DNA from: an uncultured Bacteroidales bacterium
GTDB lineage: Bacteria > Bacteroidota > Bacteroidia > Bacteroidales > FEN-979
Length of the DNA: 64,000 nucleotides
Direction: 5' to 3'
Assembly (NCBI GenBank): GCA_903887775.1
Contig: CAISRB010000011.1
Location: 323,664-387,663, forward strand
Part shown: positions 52,058 to 62,000 of the stretch, in pieces
Position numbering within the stretch: the stretch's first letter is position 1
Layout: each line of letters begins with the position of its first letter
Position numbers and translations under genes: made by a program
Notes under the pieces: model-generated
What the model was told of the DNA's origin: nothing
The model's database searches: none
What the model saw: only the letters and a program-made list of their open reading frames with translations

Positions 52058-53596
52058 ATGGAAGTCAGCATTATCGGAGCGGGAGTGTCAGGGTTGATTG
52101 CAGGGTGCTATCTGCAGATGAGCGGTTTCCATTCTAAAATTTTTGAACGTCATACAAGTTCAGGAGGACTTTGCACCAGCTGGAAGAAAAACAAATATAC
52201 GTTTGAAAGCGGCTTTCAATGGCTTCTGGGATCCGGGCCTGCAAATCCATTTTACGAATTGTGGTCAGAATTACTGGATATGCAATCCATTCCGTTCATC
52301 ACTCATGAAAGCAGGATGGATATTGAAGTAAAGCATTCCTGCAGTCCTGGCGGAGACAACGTTTTCCACCTTTACACGAATCTCAGCAAACTCAGGAATT
52401 ATCTTATTGAAAATTCCCCTGATGATGAACGCGTCATCAATAAACTCATCCGTTCCATACGTCAGATACAATCCTTTGAGATACCGCCAATGATCAAAAA
52501 GGTGCCCGGGATATTGCCCCTGAAAGAAAAGATAGTGTATATCCGTTTCCTTCCGTTACTCTGGTTCCTGAATAAACTGAAAAAGGAGACCAATTATTCT
52601 TTTGCGAAGAAACTGAAAAGCCCGTTTCTAAGGGAAGCATTTGAATTACTGTTCGATGGCGATGAGTTGCCTTTGATGATCATAACCATGCCACTGGCCT
52701 ATGGTGATCTTAAGGCTGCGGCCTATCCCGTAGGCGGTGCAAGTGTTTTTACAAGCAGGTTATTGCAAAAGTACCTTTCACTGGGCGGCCGGGTTCAATA
52801 TCAGTCTCCGGTCAGAAATATCTTGCTGCAGGACAATCACGCAACCGGAATCCAGCTTGAAAACGGGGACAAGATACTCTCAGATCTTGTGCTGTCGGCC
52901 GCCGACTGGCATTTTACCGTATTTCAGGCGCTGGGTGGCAGGTATGTCGACAAAACAATCCTCGAGCTGGGAAGTCAGAAGAAATTAGAAGTATACTATT
53001 CACTTTTCATCGTTTCTTTGGGAGTAGGAAGGAGTTTCGAAGGAGAACCTCACTTCCTCAGGTTCCCCCTGGATCAGGACCTGGTCTCACCTGATCATAC
53101 AAAATATTCCCGGCTTGAAGCTCATATTTACAATTATGATCCGACCCTGGCACCTTCAGGAAAAACGGTTGTTTCAATCAGCTTCTATACCCGCAATGCT
53201 GATTTCTGGATCAATCTCAGGGAATCAAACAGGGAAGAGTATGATAAAAGTAAAAGGGAATTTGCCACAGAGGTAATAGATATCATCGAAAAGAAGTTCG
53301 GGAGGATAAAGGAATTCATTGAAGAGACAGATATTGCGACACCTGCGACATTTTACCGGTATACCAATAGCTGGAAGGGATCGGCTCAGGGCTGGCTTCC
53401 CGGGAAAAATCTGATTGCCCGCTCACCTGTTGAATTTACACTTCCGGGGCTTAAAAATTTCTATTATTCGGGCCACTGGTGTATTCCCGGCGGCGGATTA
53501 CCCGTTGCGTTAAAATCGGCCAGGGACGTTGTACAGACCATTTGCCATCAAACAGGGGTAAAGTTTGGGGTTGATCAACAGGCAGTTACCGGCTAA
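52058..53596 (+). CDS. CrtI/carotene-isomerase-like FAD-dependent oxidoreductase
   Basis: 512 residues. N-terminal MEVSIIGAGVSGLIAGCYL and FERHTSSGGLCTSW give the FAD-binding fold of the phytoene desaturase family. The C-terminal FYYSGHWCIPGGGLPVA is its second FAD motif. Distinct from the member at 14416-15915 (differing motifs and C-terminus). It could desaturate or isomerise the polyene chain. Divergent from the ammonia-lyase gene and sharing its intergenic promoter region, so it is probably co-regulated. Confidence 0.86.
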   Translation: MEVSIIGAGVSGLIAGCYLQMSGFHSKIFERHTSSGGLCTSWKKNKYTFESGFQWLLGSGPANPFYELWSELLDMQSIPFITHESRMDIEVKHSCSPGGDNVFHLYTNLSKLRNYLIENSPDDERVINKLIRSIRQIQSFEIPPMIKKVPGILPLKEKIVYIRFLPLLWFLNKLKKETNYSFAKKLKSPFLREAFELLFDGDELPLMIITMPLAYGDLKAAAYPVGGASVFTSRLLQKYLSLGGRVQYQSPVRNILLQDNHATGIQLENGDKILSDLVLSAADWHFTVFQALGGRYVDKTILELGSQKKLEVYYSLFIVSLGVGRSFEGEPHFLRFPLDQDLVSPDHTKYSRLEAHIYNYDPTLAPSGKTVVSISFYTRNADFWINLRESNREEYDKSKREFATEVIDIIEKKFGRIKEFIEETDIATPATFYRYTNSWKGSAQGWLPGKNLIARSPVEFTLPGLKNFYYSGHWCIPGGGLPVALKSARDVVQTICHQTGVKFGVDQQAVTG

Positions 53597-53663
53597 GCCT
53601 GGCATAGACATATAAAATTCTCTTGCAGTTTTATTGAAAATTCATACCTTTGCAGCACAAAAT

Positions 53664-53737
53664 GGCCTCGTAGCTCAACTGAATAGAGCATCTGACTACG
53701 GATCAGAAGGTTACAGGTTTGAATCCTGTCGGGGTCA
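53664..53737 (+). tRNA. tRNA-Arg (anticodon ACG)
   Basis: A 74-base cloverleaf. Acceptor stem GGCCTCG/CGGGGTC with wobble pairs, D-arm AGCTCAACTGAATAGAGC, anticodon stem TCTGA/TCAGA around the loop CTACGGA (anticodon ACG, reading CGN), T-arm ACAGG TTTGAAT CCTGT, discriminator A. CCA is not encoded. Confidence 0.95.
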
Positions 53738-53746
53738 CTGAAAATC

Positions 53747-53782
53747 AGCCACTTACAAATAAAATGTAGGTGGCTTTTTTTA
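53747..53782 (+). terminator. Rho-independent terminator after tRNA-Arg
   Basis: AGCCACTTACA pairs with TGTAGGTGGCT around a 7-base loop, one G-T-type pair, followed by a run of T. Confidence 0.85.
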
Positions 53783-54120
53783 TTAGTACACATAAAAGTA
53801 CACATCAAAGTTTTGGATTACAATATTGTTTTTCGAAAGAGGGATGTGATAAAATTCTGCAAAAATATTGTGGTCTATAATTGAACTGGAATACTTTATT
53901 ATCTTTGCTTTACTGACTATACCGGTGCAACCAGCGCCACCCATTCCGGTCGAACCAGCGCCAGTGATTCCGGCGCAAGCAGCGCCACCCTTTAGGAGCT
54001 ATTTTTTAGCTCAAAAAGGAAGAATCGAAGAATTTTTGACCTGACATTCCGGCATAAGCAGCGCCACCTACAAAAGCGGATTTGTAACAACATAGTATCT
54101 TTTCTCAAAAAGGAGATACG

Positions 54121-55683
54121 ATGTCTTATCCACCAATTACGATGTTACAAATCAGACGCATTCTACAACTTTTAGAACAAGGCCAGTCCAAACGGAAGAT
54201 ATCCCGAGTACTTCATGCAAGCCGTCATACCATTGATGGTTATGTCTTGAAGATTGAAGAATCCGGCTTAAGTTTACCCTTGTTGACCAAGCTTTCAGAT
54301 GCAGATTTAGGAACCCTTATTTATTCAAGTAACAATGATCCACAGCCGGATCAACGATATGAGGATTTAAAAGCAAGGCTGGATAATTTTCTTAAAGATC
54401 TTTCTCGCACCGGGGTTACGAAGCTCAGGCTTTGGGAAGAATACCGGGGGGAAGTCCCTGAAGGTTATGGATACTCCCAGTTCTGTGAGCACTTAGCGGC
54501 TTACAACCAAAGGAGTGCAGCCACAATGCACTTTGAACATAAACCGGGTGAACGTGTCCAGATCGACTTTGCCGGTAAACCCCTTTCATATATTGATTCA
54601 TCCTCCGGTGAAATTATCACTTGCCCTGTTCTTGTTTGTGTTTTGCCTTTCAGCGGGTACTCTTACGTTGAAGCTTTGAAATCCGCTTGCCAGGAACAGC
54701 TCTTTCCTGCATTGGGCAGGTGCATGAGCTATTTAGGAGGAGTGCCTCAAAATGTGTTAAGCGACAACATGAAGCAGTACGTTCACAAAAGCAACCGGTA
54801 TGAGCCGCTTTTTTCAGAGGTCTGTGAGCAATGGTCGTTGCATTATAACACCACGTTGTCAGCTACCCGCGTAGGAAAGCCCAAAGACAAGCCCTCGGTT
54901 GAGAACACAGTTCACCTTACCTATATGCGGGTGTATGCACCCTTGCGTAATGAGACTTTTTACAGCCTCCAAGAACTTAACCAGGGCATCCTCTCCGCCC
55001 TGATCAAACATCACCGCACCCTCTTTCAAAAACGCTCATACAGTCGCTTAGATCGTTTTACTCAGGAAGAACAGCCGCTTCTTAAACCCCTTCCCGATGA
55101 GCCTTTTGTCCTCAAACATAGAGTCATGGCCAAGGTTCAGAAGAATTACCATGTTATCCTCGGAGAAGACTGGCACCAATACAGTGTTCCCTATCAACTC
55201 ATTGGCAAGCAGGTTAAGATCATCTATGACAGTGATGAGGTTGAAATCTATCTTGGGATGCAGCGGATCGCTGCACACAAGCGGGATTACCGTAAGCATG
55301 GATATACGACCCTTGCGGAACACATGCCGGAAAAACATAAAAAGTATCATGAAACCAAGGGCTGGGATGCTGATTATTTTCTACGCAAAGCCAAGGAACT
55401 GGGTGAGTGTTCTTTTGAGATCATGACACGGATCCTTGAGGCCAGGACCTTCACCGAACAAGCTTACAATGCCTGCCTGGGTCTTTTAAGATTAGCGGAC
55501 CGCTATGGGAATGATCGTTTTGAAAATGCCTGCAAACGGGCCATCCTGGCTCCCCGGGTAAATTACCGGCTGATCGATAACATCCTGACCAATAATCTTG
55601 ACCAACAAGCGGAAGATCAAATCACCCTTTTTACGGTAATACCGGATCACGAGAATCTGCGTGGTCCGCAAGCATATCTCTAA
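54121..55683 (+). CDS. istA: IS21-family transposase IstA
   Basis: 520 residues. An N-terminal helix-turn-helix (QSKRKISRVLHASRHTIDGY) is followed by the integrase core with Asp149 (VQIDFAG), Asp215 (VLSDNMK) and Glu261 (KPSVENTV), so the DDE triad is complete. A good AAGGAG ribosome-binding site lies at 54110-54115, unlike most genes in this window. Works with IstB to move the element. Confidence 0.96.
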   Translation: MSYPPITMLQIRRILQLLEQGQSKRKISRVLHASRHTIDGYVLKIEESGLSLPLLTKLSDADLGTLIYSSNNDPQPDQRYEDLKARLDNFLKDLSRTGVTKLRLWEEYRGEVPEGYGYSQFCEHLAAYNQRSAATMHFEHKPGERVQIDFAGKPLSYIDSSSGEIITCPVLVCVLPFSGYSYVEALKSACQEQLFPALGRCMSYLGGVPQNVLSDNMKQYVHKSNRYEPLFSEVCEQWSLHYNTTLSATRVGKPKDKPSVENTVHLTYMRVYAPLRNETFYSLQELNQGILSALIKHHRTLFQKRSYSRLDRFTQEEQPLLKPLPDEPFVLKHRVMAKVQKNYHVILGEDWHQYSVPYQLIGKQVKIIYDSDEVEIYLGMQRIAAHKRDYRKHGYTTLAEHMPEKHKKYHETKGWDADYFLRKAKELGECSFEIMTRILEARTFTEQAYNACLGLLRLADRYGNDRFENACKRAILAPRVNYRLIDNILTNNLDQQAEDQITLFTVIPDHENLRGPQAYL

Positions 55684-55702
55684 CCCTTAAAACAAAGCCA
55701 AC

Positions 55703-56443
55703 ATGAACACACAAATCACGTTAGATCAGTTGAAACAGTTAAAATTGTTCGGCATGGCCGATGCATACCAGGCTGTCTTGTCACTACCTGTTCAGGACCA
55801 GCCTTCGATCCATCAGTTTATCGCCCGGTTATCAGAGGCAGAAATCCAACACCGGGTTCACCTTAAAACCGAGGCTTACATTAAACTAAGCAAACTCCGT
55901 TACCATGCGGTGATGGAACAGGTCTATTGCAATGCGGGGAGGAATCTCACCCAGGATCATCTTATGACCATTGCTGACTGCGGCTTTATTGAACGTTCTG
56001 AGAACGTCCTGATCACTGGTGCCACAGGTTGTGGCAAAAGTTACCTGGCTTGCGCCATTGGACGACAGGCATGTTCTTTTGGTTATAAAACGCTTTACCT
56101 CGGAATGACCCGTTTTCTTGAAAAAATCTCCCAGACTAAACTGGATGGCACCTATATCAAGATGCTCAATCAGATCGAAAAAACTCATTTATTAATCCTG
56201 GACGACTTCGGCCTTCATCCAATGGAGAAAGTTACCCGGCTTGCTTTACTTCAGATGCTTGAAGACCGGTACGGAAAGAAAGCAACCCTTATATCCTCTC
56301 AACTTCCAGTGGACAAATGGCACCAGTATATTGGAGAAAATACCATCGCCGATGCGATCATGGACAGATTGTCAGGAAATGCACATCGGTTCGATCTGAA
56401 AGGAGACTCTTTAAGAAAAAAAAGAAATGAAAAAAATGATTAA
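55703..56443 (+). CDS. istB: IS21-family helper ATPase IstB
   Basis: 246 residues. DnaC-like AAA+ ATPase: Walker A GATGCGKS at 106-113, Walker B LLILDDFG, and the typical N-terminal region LKLFGMADAYQ. It assembles on target DNA and activates IstA. 19 bases downstream of istA; full length. Confidence 0.96.
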   Translation: MNTQITLDQLKQLKLFGMADAYQAVLSLPVQDQPSIHQFIARLSEAEIQHRVHLKTEAYIKLSKLRYHAVMEQVYCNAGRNLTQDHLMTIADCGFIERSENVLITGATGCGKSYLACAIGRQACSFGYKTLYLGMTRFLEKISQTKLDGTYIKMLNQIEKTHLLILDDFGLHPMEKVTRLALLQMLEDRYGKKATLISSQLPVDKWHQYIGENTIADAIMDRLSGNAHRFDLKGDSLRKKRNEKND

Positions 56444-56590
56444 TATTGTATAACAGATCCGCCCATTGTTAGGTGGCGCTGCTTGCGCCGGAACGGTGGC
56501 GCTGCTTCGTCGGAATAGTCAGCTTTACTGAAACATCACTAAAGATAGCATCTTTGGTCCGACGCTCCGAAAGGGGCGTTTCTCATTTAT

Positions 56591-56656
56591 TTTCTTCCCT
56601 TTTAAGGTCAATCGGTATTTTTGAAACCGGCTTCGAGGTTTCTCAGAGGTTAAATC
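56591..56656 (-). pseudogene. Fragment of an AlbA_2-type protein gene (C-terminus)
   Basis: On the minus strand the bases encode DLTSEKPRSRFQKYRLTLKG and then KK. This aligns with the last residues of the intact AlbA_2 protein at 57372-59042 (SRYQKYRLTEKGKK). Upstream the frame is broken by stops within a few codons, so only the tail of a second, related gene survives. The surrounding stretch 56529-56763 has no other supportable gene; it also holds a short hairpin (ACGCTCC/GGGGCGT, 56562-56579). Confidence 0.7.
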
Positions 56657-56763
56657 TTATTCCCTGGAATTCAAGGGATCGATTTTACTTTCTACCGGAA
56701 GCAGAAATTTCCCTGGAGGTTTTTGCACCCGCAGGGAAATAACAATACTGAAGCCAAGGGAAA

Positions 56764-57012
56764 TTACCCCCAGATCATGTACCGTGGAGGCTGATTAAGC
56801 CGGATGAAGTTCATGGCCTCATGGATATTGAGGAACCTGAACCTTGAAGCTTCTTTACCGGTTGGCGAAAACAAGGTGACCTTAATTGTTGAGGACCAGT
56901 TGATGGGCTGGCCGCTATGGTGCAGGATAACCTGACCAGATTCGGTGACATGATAGCCGCAGGTTAAATCATTGATAACCTGATTTGATAAATGATTGGA
57001 CTGAATTAACAT
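56764..57012 (-). CDS. Small protein of unknown function
   Basis: 82 residues. A GGAGG ribosome-binding site 5 bases before the ATG supports real translation, which is notable in a genome with few such sites. The sequence is polar with no signal peptide, no membrane helix and no motif known to me (HESGQV-like strand, SPTGKEASRFRFLNIHEAM). It lies between the gene fragment and IS-end-like repeats, so it may belong to mobile DNA. Confidence 0.5.
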   Translation of the reverse strand: MLIQSNHLSNQVINDLTCGYHVTESGQVILHHSGQPINWSSTIKVTLFSPTGKEASRFRFLNIHEAMNFIRLNQPPRYMIWG

Positions 57013-57246
57013 ACAAACCTCCGCTTTTAAGTGTTACAAATGGTTTAATGCATAAAATGCAAATCGTAAGCACCAAACAGCGGAGTAAATTTTAATACGC
57101 AAGGCTGCCGGTCATTTTTTTACCCCGGAAGATATACAATGAAAAAAAATGACGGCACCCGGAGGGCCAGGGCCTTGAGGATTATAAATTTACGGAGATA
57201 CCTTTGGTGAGATTTGCATTGAAGCAAATGATTTTTCAGCAAGTAG

Positions 57247-57346
57247 CTTGGCACCTGTTTCGGCTGAGCTTGGCACCTTTTTGAAAAATTCTTTTATGAG
57301 TACTTGATAATCAACATCGTTTTCAAAACCGACTTGGCACCTGTTT
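57247..57346. repeat. Three CTTGGCACCT direct repeats, IS-end-like
   Basis: CTTGGCACCTGTTT at 57247-57260 and 57333-57346, and CTTGGCACCTTTTT at 57269-57282. Repeated short motifs of this kind make up the ends of IS21-type elements, but no transposase gene accompanies them. They lie in the 359-base gap 57013-57371, where I see no gene. Confidence 0.6.
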
Positions 57347-57371
57347 AGGTCCAATATAGCACATGAGGCTA

Positions 57372-59042
57372 TTATTTTAGCAACTTTTTCCCTTTTTCGG
57401 TCAAGCGGTATTTTTGATAGCGACTATTGGGTTTATCCGGAATTGTCAATTCGATAATTTTATAATCCAACAAAGGTTTAATATATGAATTGAAATTCTT
57501 GGTGTGATTAATCAGACCAAAATGATGCAAAATTTCGGCACGGGATTTTTCGTTCGTAAGAAAATCGATAATGGCTATTGACTTAGACACTGACTTAGAC
57601 ACTGACTTAGACACTTTCTTAGTTAATTCCTGAGCGTTTAGCCTATTCCTTATTTCGTTTCTGACTTCACTGATGTCACTTTCCAATAGATCGCTTAATG
57701 TTTGCAAATCAATACTTTCAGAGAAGATTTGGGCAATAGTCTGTTTAGTTAATTTAGCCCCCTTCTTAGTTAATATCTTAGTTAATGACTTAGTCCCCTG
57801 TAGCTCGGGATGACAGGGGAGAGTGACCATAAAGAGGACCTGATCTTTGTCGGTATGGAATATTGGCACGGGGCTTCCGTTGGCGGCCATGGCGTCGCGA
57901 ATGATCGGGAATCCGGTGGATTTGCCTTCGGTGAGATCGAGCTCTTTGAGGAAATCTCCAATACGACGGTTTCGATAGGCCCGGGAAACTACTCTCCGCT
58001 GCTGTAAATCGGTATTGGTGATTGGCGGCATGGGGCCAGGATAACTCAGAACGGTGATTTTATCGGGGAATACCTGTATTTCGATCGGCGCTTCTTCGGC
58101 ATAACTTTTATGATAGACCGCGTTACTGATCACTTCCTCCAGTGCATTATAGGGATAATTGCTGATGGTTTTACTTTCGGCCTGGCCTGTAATTTTAAGG
58201 ACTTCGGTACGGATGACTTCCTTTTTAAGGTAGGCGAGGCTGTTGCGGATTTGATGGTGCAAAGGCCCTTTGAAGGTTTCGGTGATAAAATTACGGCCCG
58301 TATCGTCAGGATGAATGGCCAACTCAATCCAGGCACGGTTAAAAAACTTGTGAGGCTCCCGGTTAAAGAACATGAGCCCGACATTCACCGGCCTTAAAAA
58401 CTCGGCCGGGCCCCGGGAAATCTGCATCTGCCGACATAATTCAGGAAAAGGAATCTTCACACTTTCATCGAACAATTCGCTACCGACCTCCTGCAGAAAC
58501 TCACGGATCAAACCAAGATCAAGATCGTTGAGCTGGGCCTGCTGGTTTACACGATCATCGAAAGGAACCTTTGCCGTAAGCTCAATAAGCCGGGCCAGAT
58601 TATCACCATGAGGCACAATGCTGCGGGAACCAGCACGGATGTAATATTGCCTGCGGGCATCGTTGCCAAGGGTTGAAGGACCGGAATACGGACGCAGATC
58701 CCCGGCCGGGGCCCAAATGACCAGGATATGCCGATCATCAAGACTATACGGTTGAATTATCGGCAGGTAATTGGGTTGAATCTTATAGCAGATGTTGATC
58801 AATTCACCCTGGATGGCATCGATACTATTCAACGTTAATCCGACCGGAGGGAACTGAGGCACACCATCGACCGTTGCAATACCCACAATAATATAGCCAC
58901 CGCCCCAATTGTTGAAATCATTAGCAAACGCACAGATCGAATGCAGGAAATCTTCGGGATTCCAACCCGCCTTAAATTCCAGACGTTCCCATTCCACAAC
59001 CTTTCCGTGAACTAATTCTTTAATGTTGATAGGGAGTGCCAT
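57372..59042 (-). CDS. AlbA_2-domain ATP-binding protein (putative DNA-binding regulator)
   Basis: 556 residues. N-terminal AlbA_2/Schlafen-type domain: EWERLEFKAGWNPEDFLHSI, AFANDFNNWGGGYIIVGI. The middle has a GHKL-like ATP-binding part (NALEEVISNAVYHKSYAEEAPIEI in two pieces, RNRRIGDFLKELDLTEGKSTG). The C-terminus is a winged helix (YKIIELTIPDKPNSRYQKY). Near 476-488 an S-K-S-V repeat is coded by three 12-bp repeats. Such proteins often sit beside restriction or defence genes; here the stop of the RM gene upstream is 6 bases away. Likely co-expressed regulator or effector; the function is not certain. Confidence 0.82.
   Translation of the reverse strand: MALPINIKELVHGKVVEWERLEFKAGWNPEDFLHSICAFANDFNNWGGGYIIVGIATVDGVPQFPPVGLTLNSIDAIQGELINICYKIQPNYLPIIQPYSLDDRHILVIWAPAGDLRPYSGPSTLGNDARRQYYIRAGSRSIVPHGDNLARLIELTAKVPFDDRVNQQAQLNDLDLGLIREFLQEVGSELFDESVKIPFPELCRQMQISRGPAEFLRPVNVGLMFFNREPHKFFNRAWIELAIHPDDTGRNFITETFKGPLHHQIRNSLAYLKKEVIRTEVLKITGQAESKTISNYPYNALEEVISNAVYHKSYAEEAPIEIQVFPDKITVLSYPGPMPPITNTDLQQRRVVSRAYRNRRIGDFLKELDLTEGKSTGFPIIRDAMAANGSPVPIFHTDKDQVLFMVTLPCHPELQGTKSLTKILTKKGAKLTKQTIAQIFSESIDLQTLSDLLESDISEVRNEIRNRLNAQELTKKVSKSVSKSVSKSIAIIDFLTNEKSRAEILHHFGLINHTKNFNSYIKPLLDYKIIELTIPDKPNSRYQKYRLTEKGKKLLK
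57580..57615. repeat. Three in-frame 12-bp repeats inside the AlbA_2 gene
   Basis: GACTTAGACACT three times without change. On the coding strand this gives the repeated V-S-K-S linker between the ATP-binding part and the winged helix. The unit is a multiple of three, so copy changes would alter linker length without breaking the frame. Confidence 0.85.
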
Positions 59043-59048
59043 AGATAG

Positions 59049-62000
59049 TTAAGATTGCTCGATAATTTTTATCTCTTCCTCGGTCAAACCGTACAAGGAA
59101 TAAACCAGTTGGTCAATTTCTGCTTCAAATGAAGAAACATCTGCAGCAGGATTAGAACCCTTAATAATAAGAATTTGGTCAACTAATTGAATCAAAACTG
59201 ACCTGAATTCAGAAGAACTATATTTGATTGGTAATTCTTTTAACTCATTTATCTTTATTTTGGGGAATAAATCATTTTCTTCCCCATATACTGTTCTAAA
59301 ATACCAACCGATTAATTTTGAATTAATTATCGCTAGGATAAATCTCAATGAAACCTTGTCGTTTTCGAGGATCATATGAGTAGTATCATTTGTAAAGTAG
59401 CCCAAATAATCAACACCAGCTGTTATTGTTTTTCCAGAAACCTCTCTAACTATTATTTTGGGATTAATAAAATACTCACGTTTTTTTGGAGACATTAACC
59501 AATCACCCCATTTAACCCATTGCTTATTAGGAGTGATATAATATTTATGAATATTCTCACCTTTAATATCTGGGTAAAATGTTTCATCAATTTTGGCTGT
59601 TGAATGATAAACCCTGTTTGAAACATCTTCGATAGTTTGAGGAAAATCCCCTTTTATCGATTTGCCATAACCTACTTGATACGGTTTGTAGCCACCTATT
59701 ATAAAATAAGACTCCCCAAGTCGAGTCGATTCATCCTCAATCTTTTGAATTATTCCAAAAATATTCAAATTTAACCCACAGTTAAATTTGTCAAGTAAAA
59801 TCCATATATCTTGACCAATGATATTATAATCCTTGAAAGAAAGGATGTTCTTAGGAGAAATAATATCAGAAACTAAAATCTGATTTGTCTTCAATTCTTC
59901 TTTTGAAAAAATGATAATTGCCGTATCAATATTAGCATCTTCAAATACTTGTTCACGAAAATTTACACCAATGTTGAATTTATAGGATTTAATTTTAGAT
60001 CGAAATTCTTTACCTGATTTTCTATTCATCCAACTATTCGGAATTATTAATGCTGTAAATCCACCTTGTTTAAGTAGCTCGTAGGATTCTAAAACAAATA
60101 ATTGATAAGAATCAAAATTTGTAATAAGATCAAATTTGTCCTTAAAATATTGAGATTCTTGAATTTTAACGCCATATGGTGGATTTCCAATCACTACATC
60201 AAACCCAATAAAATCCCCTTCATCGTTAATTACTTCCGGGAATTCGAAACGCCACTCAAAGGCATTCTCATAGATTATATTGTTCTTGATCTCTTCGAGT
60301 TCTGTTTCGAGTTTCTTGATTTTACCAGCGAGATCACTTACTTTTTTATTCCATTCGGCAAGTTCTTTTTTTGATCGCTCAAACAGGGATATTTGATTCG
60401 TTAGGGTGAAAAGATCACCATTAAGTTTTCTCAGTTGAATTAATCGTTTATCGTTGGCAGCTACTTCGGTTTCAAAATCAGACTTAATGGAAGCTATCAA
60501 TCTTTCCATTTCCCTTTTTTGCTCTTTGCTGGTGGCTTTGTGATAGGTCTCCACTGCCAACCGGTAGCTTTCAATACTCCATTTGCTTTTCTTCAATGCC
60601 TGTTTAATATCGGCATCCAGAGCATAGCGGGAGATGAGAGAATTACCGCATTTAATGTTGATATCGATGTTAGGAAGCGTTTCAAGCTCGGTATAACTGC
60701 TTTCGGCCATGTAATATGAGCTCTTCAGCAATTCAATCCATAACCTCAATCGGCATATCTTAACAGAGTTTGGATTGAGGTCGACACCAAACAGGCAATT
60801 TTCAATGATCGTTTGCTTTTCATGAAATAGTGTTTCCTGAATTCTCTGGCTCTCGGGATTCCGGGGATTATACTCAAACAATTCGCCATCTTCATCGGTA
60901 ATGATGAGTTCATCATTGGCAACCTCTACGTGGTATTCTTTTAATCTCCTCCCATCACTATCTGATAGTATTTTCATTTCGCTTTTGATGGCAATTATCT
61001 CGTTCAGGGCTGAAACCAGGAAATGCCCGGAACCGACGGCTGGATCACAAATCTTAAGCTGGTTAACGATATCGTTAGCTTCCTTTCGGTCTCCGCATTT
61101 ATCATAAACTTCATCCAGATTCGTGCAACTCCAGCCTTTCAGATCATTAAACTTCTGAACAACTGCCCGGCGGATGGTTTCGCGGCACATATACATGGTA
61201 ATGAACCCCGGAGTAAAGAATGAGCCGTCTTTATACCCATTGATCTTTTCAAAAATAAGGCCGAGAACCGAAGCATTGATTAGGGTTTTATTCTCTTCCT
61301 GGATCTCTTCGGCACCTTCACCTGAAAAATCATACGCCTCAAGGAATGCAAATAGATAATCTATTCCTGATAAGGAACCGGTGAGTCTTTTACCTGTATT
61401 ATTCTTCAAAACGGTGCCGGAATAAATCGGGATGAGACTATCATCCTGCAGGTTACTGATAAATATTGTTTCCCGCTCAAGATCTGTCGGGTCAAACAGG
61501 GAACTGTTCAAATAAGGAACCTTTTCAAATAAGGTCGCTACACCAGGATCCCGTTCCTGAATCTTTTTTGCGAGTACACGAAAAAACAGGCTATCCAGGG
61601 CATCATATCCATGGATTTTATCAGTGGAAAGGAAAGAGTAAGAGGAATCTCCCTTATGATATTTGATCAGTTGAGCTTCGAGCAATTTCAGGAATAGTAC
61701 CCGATTCATCCATGTGATCACCAATTCAAGGGAAACATTGAACAGACGGTCCTGGGAGGTTGCACCAAACCGGGAAGGTTTACTGACCCGGCTTATCATA
61801 TCCCGGCTTTCGATCTGGATCATGGCGTTCTCGATGAGGGAACCGGGATCACGCTGTACTTCCGGCTTTCGGCCAATCAGCTTTTTACTGCCATCTTTTG
61901 TTTCGGATAACCCCATGATGTGAAGCAATTCCGTGTAGAATGCTTTATCAAGACTATTGCTATCATTCGCAAAGGGAAGCTTTAATAAATGTTCAGGTGA

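Larger units (their letters stand above)
53914..56521 (+). mobile_element. Complete IS21-family insertion sequence (2608 bp)
   Basis: Ends are TGACTAT...ATAGTCA, the TG/CA type expected of IS21. Terminal regions carry repeated motifs ending CAGCGCCACC: three at the left (53914-53990), one further inside near 54046-54069, and two inverted copies at the right (56472-56521). Both transposition genes are intact. A 7-bp direct repeat GCTTTAC flanks the element exactly (53907-53913 and 56522-56528), which is within the 4-8 bp usual for the family and shows a recent insertion downstream of tRNA-Arg. Confidence 0.95.

Noticed and set aside
1375-53596. Complete classical flexirubin (dialkylresorcinol ester) cluster
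   Set aside because: A DarB-like candidate exists at 29378, but no DarA-like aromatase was recognised, and the KAS III triad is altered.
53593-53808. 71-residue minus-strand frame
   Set aside because: It lies antisense over tRNA-Arg and its terminator; a common false call.
53664-53913. tRNA-Arg as attachment site of an integrated element
   Set aside because: No integrase gene and no repeated tRNA 3' end were seen in the window; the insertion nearby is fully explained by IS21.
56473-56742. 89-residue plus-strand frame after istB
   Set aside because: It runs from the IS right end across the target duplication into flanking DNA and overlaps the AlbA_2 remnant on the other strand.
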